From Lachnospiraceae bacterium UBA4380 (GTDB lineage: Bacteria; Bacillota; Clostridia; Lachnospirales; Lachnospiraceae), in the NCBI GenBank assembly GCA_002390025.1, contig DGRU01000029.1:2997-22652 (forward strand): 19,656 nucleotides of DNA, read 5' to 3'. Positions 15,608 through 19,656 of this stretch are shown here, piece after piece (within the stretch, counting starts at the first letter, position 1; every line of letters begins with the position of its first letter). Both the position numbers and the translations under genes were made by a program. The notes below the pieces were generated by a model that saw only the letters and a list, made by a program, of their open reading frames with translations, had not been told where the DNA came from and searched no databases.

Positions 15608-17281
15608 TTACTCAACTTTGTACAGAGCGGAATAATCATCCACGTACAGAGGATATGCCGCGAATCCTCCGAAATCGGGGGTGTTAATGACGACGGAGTC
15701 GATGTCCTGGATATAGACACTTGCGCACTCGTCGCTGATGATCTTCTGTGCTTCCTTGAAGAGTTCTACCTGTTTGGCATCATCTGTCTCCAGAAGAGCC
15801 TTGGCGTAGGTCTCGTCAAAGGCTTCGGAATGGAAATTGACAAAGTTGTCGGAAGCAGTGGAGACATATCTGTTCAGGAAGGAAGTCGGATATGCGATCG
15901 GTCCGTCAACGGAGACGACAGTCGCCTCAAATTCACTCTCTTTGTAGACACGGTTCAGCCATGTGTTCCAGTCGACAGACTCGATCTCCACCTTGATGCC
16001 TGCCTTGGCAAGCTGGTTGGAGATGACCTGTGCGGTATCCACGTGTACCTGATAGTTGGAGGGAACACGGATCTTGAAGCTGAGATTCTCCTGTCCTGCC
16101 TCCTTGAGGAGCTCTTTTGCCTTATCGACGTTGACATCGTAGACATCCGTCAGCTCATCGTTGAAATATTTGGTGAGACCGGGGATGACGGGTGTGCCGG
16201 CCTTGGTTCCCAGACCGTAGCTGACCTTTTCGATGATCTCGTCCGCATCCACTGCGTAGGCGATTGCCTGACGCACGCGCACATCCTTGAAGGGCTCAAA
16301 TTCGTTGTTCAGGGCCAGAAGCTGGACTGCGTTGGCATGGCGTATATTCTGGACATAGTCGGTTCCCTCCAGCTCTTTCCAGCCGCCTGCGGTGGAATTG
16401 AAGCCGTCGATGGCGCCGGCCAGATAATTGGTGGCCAGGGAAGCCGTATTTTCATAATACTTGAGGGTGACAGTGTCCAGGTGGGCGGGCTCTCCCCAGT
16501 AATCCTCAAAGCGGGTCAGCAGAGTGTAGTCCTGCTCCACAAACTCGGTCAGCTCGAAGGGGCCTGTTCCGATGGGATTGGTGGCCAGATCCTCTGCATC
16601 CTTGGGCACGATGGGGCTGGTGACGATTGCAGGGAAACCGCTGTCGGGCTTATTCAGCTTGATGACCAGAGTCTTGTCATCCGAAGGGGCGTCCTTGGAA
16701 TCGGCAGCAGTGACCACAGGCTTGTCGATCTCGTTACCGTCTTCGTCCTCTCCCTTCTCGGAACCGACGGTGTAGGTCTTGCCCGCAGCGGAATACTCCG
16801 CGATCTCGGAAAAGCCGTTGATATTGGATGTGATCGACTTCTCGATGGAGTAGAGCACATCGTCCATGGTCATTTCATTGCCGTTGTGGAACTTCACGCC
16901 CGAGCGCAGGGTAAATGTATAGGTCTGCAGATCGTCCGAAGCCTCGCAGGACTCTGCAAGTGCAGGAGAAAAGCTTCCGTCCTGCTCTGTCGCCATCAGG
17001 CCTTCATAAATATTAAAGAAAATACTTCTCGCGTCTGCTGTCTGTGTGGTAAAGGGATCGAAACCGGGGGCTTCTGTGGAGACACCCTTGATGAAATCTC
17101 CGCCTTCCACCATCTGTCCTTCTGCCGCTGCCGCAGAAGTGCCGCCTGCCGCTGCCGCAGAAGTGCCGCCTGCAGCTGCATTTCCCGAAGAGCTGCTGCC
17201 GGATGACTTCGCGCCGCAGCCTGCGATCAGTGAAGCGGTCATCACCGTTCCCAAAACCAATGCCAGAAATCTCTTTTTCAT
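15608..17281 (-). CDS. oppA: Peptide-type ABC importer substrate-binding lipoprotein
   Basis: A 557-aa solute-binding protein of family 5 (SBP_bac_5). The start MKKRFLALVLGTVMTASLIAGC gives a lipoprotein signal with LIAGC and lipidated Cys22, so the protein is anchored on the outer face of the membrane. A low-complexity Ser/Gly/Ala/Thr linker (about 25-55) includes two exact copies of an 8-residue unit. The family fold then follows: GFDPFTTQTADARSIFFNIYEGLM, the AESCEASDDLQTYTFTLRSGVKFHNG segment and the later DVRVRQAIAYAVDADEII. The ATG at 17281 has GGGAG seven bases upstream; the reading frame stays open 53 codons further but without lipoprotein sense. First gene of the operon. The ligand may be peptides, nickel, glutathione or sugars, since this family is broad. 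Confidence 0.93.
   Translation of the reverse strand: MKKRFLALVLGTVMTASLIAGCGAKSSGSSSSGNAAAGGTSAAAAGGTSAAAAEGQMVEGGDFIKGVSTEAPGFDPFTTQTADARSIFFNIYEGLMATEQDGSFSPALAESCEASDDLQTYTFTLRSGVKFHNGNEMTMDDVLYSIEKSITSNINGFSEIAEYSAAGKTYTVGSEKGEDEDGNEIDKPVVTAADSKDAPSDDKTLVIKLNKPDSGFPAIVTSPIVPKDAEDLATNPIGTGPFELTEFVEQDYTLLTRFEDYWGEPAHLDTVTLKYYENTASLATNYLAGAIDGFNSTAGGWKELEGTDYVQNIRHANAVQLLALNNEFEPFKDVRVRQAIAYAVDADEIIEKVSYGLGTKAGTPVIPGLTKYFNDELTDVYDVNVDKAKELLKEAGQENLSFKIRVPSNYQVHVDTAQVISNQLAKAGIKVEIESVDWNTWLNRVYKESEFEATVVSVDGPIAYPTSFLNRYVSTASDNFVNFHSEAFDETYAKALLETDDAKQVELFKEAQKIISDECASVYIQDIDSVVINTPDFGGFAAYPLYVDDYSALYKVE
17123..17170. repeat. Exact 24-bp tandem duplication inside the binding-protein gene
   Basis: Copies at 17123-17146 and 17147-17170 are identical and encode two 8-residue Gly-Gly-Thr-Ser-Ala-Ala-Ala-Ala units in the flexible linker after the lipidated cysteine. 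A partial third copy follows. The unit is in frame, so copy-number change would alter only linker length. Confidence 0.85.
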
Positions 17282-17468
17282 TATTTTTCTCCCTTTCTGT
17301 CTGCTTTTCCAGCAAAACAACAGTTGACTCCTCTGTGCAGAAGACCGCGCGAAAAAACACCAGGTTCCCTTCCGGTCCGCCTCATCGAAGCGCAGTACGG
17401 CATACAGCACCGAATGCACATGAAAAAAGCTCCTGCACACAGGAAAGTTTCATACTTCACTGTCCGCT

Positions 17469-17547
17469 CCGTCACAAAAAATGTTTTTGTCCGTCATAAA
17501 AACGTCTGATCCGTCACAAAAAAACGTCTGCTTCGTCACAAAAAAAT
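17469..17547. promoter_or_regulatory. Four phased A-tract repeats upstream of the importer operon
   Basis: Four copies of CCGTCACAAAAAA(A)(T/C)G, one variant with CATA, begin at 17469, 17491, 17511 and 17533. The 20-22-base spacing places all copies on the same face of the helix. On the minus strand the unit is TTTTTTGTGACGG. The copy nearest the operon could supply a -35 (TTGTGA) 17 bases before TATGAA (about 17449-17454). Possible roles are a regulator-binding array or intrinsic DNA bending at the importer promoter. Confidence 0.6.
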
Positions 17548-17992
17548 GTTCCGGCATGAACAGTAAGAACGTAAATATAAAATTGTTGTCCTTCAAGCAT
17601 TTGGGAAAAAGCGGGCGAATGCCCTCATCAGAATTTAAAGAATTTTTGCAATAAGACCGCAAAAAATCCGCCTGCATCTCCAGGTCGTTTTCGCACCGAT
17701 CCATACCGCGCCGATCATCCCATTACACGCTCCTTCAAAGTCGCATATGGGCACAGCCTTTCTGCCCGGAATCTGCCGATGCCCGTCTCCTCATCACACA
17801 GCTGCCGCACATGACAGGAACTTTCTCCCCTGCGGCAGGATGCTCCCGCATCCTCTGTGGTCTGACTGACAGACGCCTTAAACTGCAGTAATAATGATGC
17901 ATTTTCCGTCGAATAATGCTCAAGTGGAAAGTAACACATTCAATTCTTTTTAGCAATAGCGAATAAACAAAATCCATGAAAGATTCAAAAAA
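17548..17992. other. Gene-poor spacer with hairpins, no convincing ORF
   Basis: Short minus-strand frames of 74-84 codons exist here but lack ribosome-binding sites and recognisable content. Structured elements are AGGATGC-TCCC-GCATCCT (17837-17854), CTGCCGCA/TGCGGCAG (17802-17809 with 17831-17838, sharing two bases with the first hairpin), and a short GGGC-GAAT-GCCC hairpin at 17613-17624 followed on the minus strand by five Ts. The tract may be a long leader of the importer mRNA, a small RNA, or decayed sequence. I cannot decide between these. Confidence 0.4.
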
Positions 17993-17993
17993 A

Positions 17994-18049
17994 GTACATT
18001 ATATTTCTAAAGTTCTTGCCTGAAATCGTTTTTCTGAATTATAATGTAC
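17994..18049. repeat. 10-bp inverted repeat around the UPF0371 promoter
   Basis: GTACATTATA (17994-18003) and its exact complement TATAATGTAC (18040-18049) are separated by 36 bases. The right arm contains the plus-strand -10 hexamer. The left arm therefore presents an identical TATAAT to the minus strand at 17998-18003, toward the importer operon. It could be a paired operator or the core of a divergent promoter, though the minus-strand -35 is weak. Confidence 0.6.
18016..18045 (+). promoter_or_regulatory. Promoter of the UPF0371 gene
   Basis: TTGCCT (18016-18021), an 18-base spacer and a perfect TATAAT (18040-18045). The leader to the ATG at 18114 is about 60 nt and contains an AT-rich trinucleotide run. 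It is the only good plus-strand promoter near this gene. Confidence 0.75.
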
Positions 18050-18067
18050 ACTGTTTTTTATTTCGGA

Positions 18068-18082
18068 TAATAATAATAATAA
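18068..18082. repeat. (TAA)5 microsatellite in the UPF0371 leader
   Basis: Five uninterrupted TAA units lie between the predicted transcription start and the ribosome-binding site. Slippage here would change leader length but not the reading frame. Confidence 0.7.
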
Positions 18083-18113
18083 TTAAATGACTCTTCAGGA
18101 AAGGGAGGATACC

Positions 18114-19595
18114 ATGCAGATCGGTTTTGATAATGACAAATATTTGCAGACACAGTCCAGTCACATCAAAGAACGGATCGCACAGTTCGGAGGCAAACTC
18201 TACCTGGAATTCGGAGGCAAGCTGTTCGACGATTACCACGCCTCCAGAGTACTGCCGGGCTTTGCTCCCGACTCCAAGATCACAATGCTGAAGGCCCTGC
18301 GCGACCAGGTGGAGATCGTGGTCGTCATCAATGCGGCCGATATTGAGAAAAACAAGGTCCGCGGCGACCTCGGCATCACCTACGACATGGATCTGCTGCG
18401 CCTTGTGGATGCGTTCACATCGAACGGTCTCTACGTGGGCAGCGTCGTTCTGACCCGCTTCGCGGGCCAGCCTTCCGCCATCGCCTATGAGAAGAAGCTC
18501 AAAGCGCTCGGACTGCGCGTCTACCGCCACTATCCGATCGCCGGCTATCCCTCCAACATTCCGATGATCGTCAGCGACGAGGGCTTCGGCCACAACGACT
18601 ACATCGAGACAAGCCGGCCCCTGGTCGTCATCACGGCTCCCGGCCCCGGCAGCGGCAAAATGGCGACCTGCCTCTCCCAGCTCTATCACGAGAACAAGCG
18701 GGGCGTCAAAGCGGGCTATGCCAAGTTCGAGACCTTCCCGGTCTGGAATCTGCCCCTCAACCACCCTGTCAACCTGGCCTACGAGGCTGCGACCGCCGAT
18801 CTGGATGACATCAACATGATCGACCCCTTCCATTTCGAGGCCTACGAAAAGACTGCCGTCAACTACAACCGCGACGTGGAGGTCTTCCCTGTCCTCAACG
18901 CCATCTTCGAGAAGATCCAGGGAGAATCCCCCTACAAATCCCCCACTGACATGGGTGTCAATATGGTCGGCTTCTGCATCAAGGACGACGAAGTCTGCCG
19001 CAGAGCCGCAAACCAGGAGATCATCCGCCGCTACTGCCAGGCCCTGTGCGAGCACCGCAAGGGAAACGCCTCCAAGGAGCCCGCTTACAAGATCGAGCTT
19101 CTGATGAAGAAAGCAAACATCTCTGTGAGCGACCGCCCCGTCATCATGGCCGCCAACGTGCGCCAGGAGGAGACAGGAGGGCCCGCAGCCGCCATGCAGA
19201 TGCCTGACGGGACTATTCTCACAGGCCGCACCACAGCGCTTCTGGGTGCGTCCAGTGCGCTGCTCCTCAACGCCCTCAAATACCTGGGCAATATTCCGGA
19301 GCAGATCAAACTCCTCTCCCCTGTCATGATCGAGGCCAGCCAGAACCTCATGGTAGACCACCTGGGCGAGCGGAGCCCGCTCCTGCACCTCAATGAGATC
19401 CTCATCATCCTGGCAATCGCAGCCGTAGAGGACGAAAATGCCAAAAAGGCTCTCGATGCCCTTCCGCTGCTGGCAGGACTGGATGCCCACTCCTCCGTCA
19501 TTCTCTCCCAGATCGACGAAGGCGTCTTCAAAAAGCTCGGCGTCAACCAGACCTGCGAAGCCCGCTATGAGAGCAAGAAGCTGTATCACAAATGA
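18114..19595 (+). CDS. UPF0371 (DUF1846) family protein
   Basis: A complete 493-aa protein begins MQIGFDNDKYLQTQSSHIKERI and continues FGGKLYLEFGGKLFDDYHASRVLPGF, the highly conserved opening of DUF1846. A P-loop-like APGPGSGKMATCLSQLYHEN lies at about residue 180, followed by GYAKFETFPVWNLPLNHPVNLAYEAATADL. The later QMPDGTILTGRTTALLGASSALLLNALKYL and HLNEILIILAIAA are also family-like. Length is normal for the family. The biochemical function is not established; the P-loop suggests nucleotide binding. The ATG at 18114 is chosen for its GGGAGG site about 6 bases upstream; an in-frame ATG at 18087 has none. It is soluble, with no signal peptide, and is transcribed away from the importer operon. 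A long antisense frame across it is a codon-bias shadow. Confidence 0.93.
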   Translation: MQIGFDNDKYLQTQSSHIKERIAQFGGKLYLEFGGKLFDDYHASRVLPGFAPDSKITMLKALRDQVEIVVVINAADIEKNKVRGDLGITYDMDLLRLVDAFTSNGLYVGSVVLTRFAGQPSAIAYEKKLKALGLRVYRHYPIAGYPSNIPMIVSDEGFGHNDYIETSRPLVVITAPGPGSGKMATCLSQLYHENKRGVKAGYAKFETFPVWNLPLNHPVNLAYEAATADLDDINMIDPFHFEAYEKTAVNYNRDVEVFPVLNAIFEKIQGESPYKSPTDMGVNMVGFCIKDDEVCRRAANQEIIRRYCQALCEHRKGNASKEPAYKIELLMKKANISVSDRPVIMAANVRQEETGGPAAAMQMPDGTILTGRTTALLGASSALLLNALKYLGNIPEQIKLLSPVMIEASQNLMVDHLGERSPLLHLNEILIILAIAAVEDENAKKALDALPLLAGLDAHSSVILSQIDEGVFKKLGVNQTCEARYESKKLYHK

Positions 19596-19656
19596 ACGTT
19601 AAAAAGGTCCTGCACATAATGCCGGCAGAAAGACTGCGCATTTAACCTGCAGAAGG

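Noticed and set aside
17282..17440. 53-codon N-terminal extension of the binding protein
   Set aside because: The downstream ATG gives a textbook lipoprotein signal with a well-spaced ribosome-binding site; the extension would bury that signal.
17469..17547. Possible CRISPR-like array
   Set aside because: The units are short, AT-rich and nearly contiguous, with no spacer-sized unique sequences and no cas genes nearby.
17450..17977. Small minus-strand frames of 74-84 codons upstream of the importer
   Set aside because: They overlap one another and the repeats, lack ribosome-binding sites and resemble no protein I recognise.
18039..19589. 516-codon minus-strand frame opposite the UPF0371 gene
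   Set aside because: Shadow frame; the plus strand encodes the conserved family with a good promoter and ribosome-binding site.

Overview
The window looks like a fairly high-GC chromosome segment from a Firmicute of class Clostridia, probably Lachnospiraceae. This rests on the gdpP-rplI gene order, the purine-rich Shine-Dalgarno sequences, TTGNNN/TATAAT promoters, the UPF0371 (DUF1846) protein and a zinc-ribbon Hanks-type kinase. The species is not identifiable from the sequence. No rRNA, tRNA, CRISPR array, transposase or phage gene was seen.

Layout. (1) 1-6892, minus strand: a chain read right to left. A heterodimeric ABC exporter (587 and 649 aa) is followed by a 106-aa protein of unknown function, then the c-di-AMP phosphodiesterase gdpP, then the start of rplI, which is cut by the window edge. 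The exporter has its own promoter and a perfect 24-bp palindrome next to its start codon. (2) 7000-9926, minus strand: a two-gene unit made of a membrane-anchored leucine-rich-repeat (LRR) protein and a soluble Ser/Thr kinase. Both begin with a zinc ribbon whose four cysteines sit at the same residue numbers (8, 11, 22, 25). A good promoter lies upstream. (3) 9927-10441: an ORF-free spacer with a structured, terminator-ended element on the minus strand, probably an unclassified small RNA, plus a second minus-strand terminator. (4) 10442-11290, plus strand: an AraC-family regulator. (5) 11378-17281, minus strand: a complete five-gene oligopeptide/dipeptide-type ABC importer in the order binding protein, two permeases, two ATPases. 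It converges on the araC gene. (6) 17282-18113: an 832-bp spacer with four phased A-tract repeats, several hairpins and a promoter embedded in an inverted repeat. (7) 18114-19595, plus strand: a complete UPF0371/DUF1846 protein.

How the genes may work together. The importer could be controlled by the adjacent AraC-type regulator, by the repeats upstream of its binding-protein gene, or by both; this is inference. The LRR/kinase pair resembles a sensor or scaffold with a cytoplasmic kinase and is the most system-like part of the window. The exporter genes carry the matched sequence degeneracy of asymmetric ABC heterodimers. Several spacers (rplI/gdpP, gdpP/106-aa gene, oppD/oppC) hold different short direct repeats that can form hairpins.
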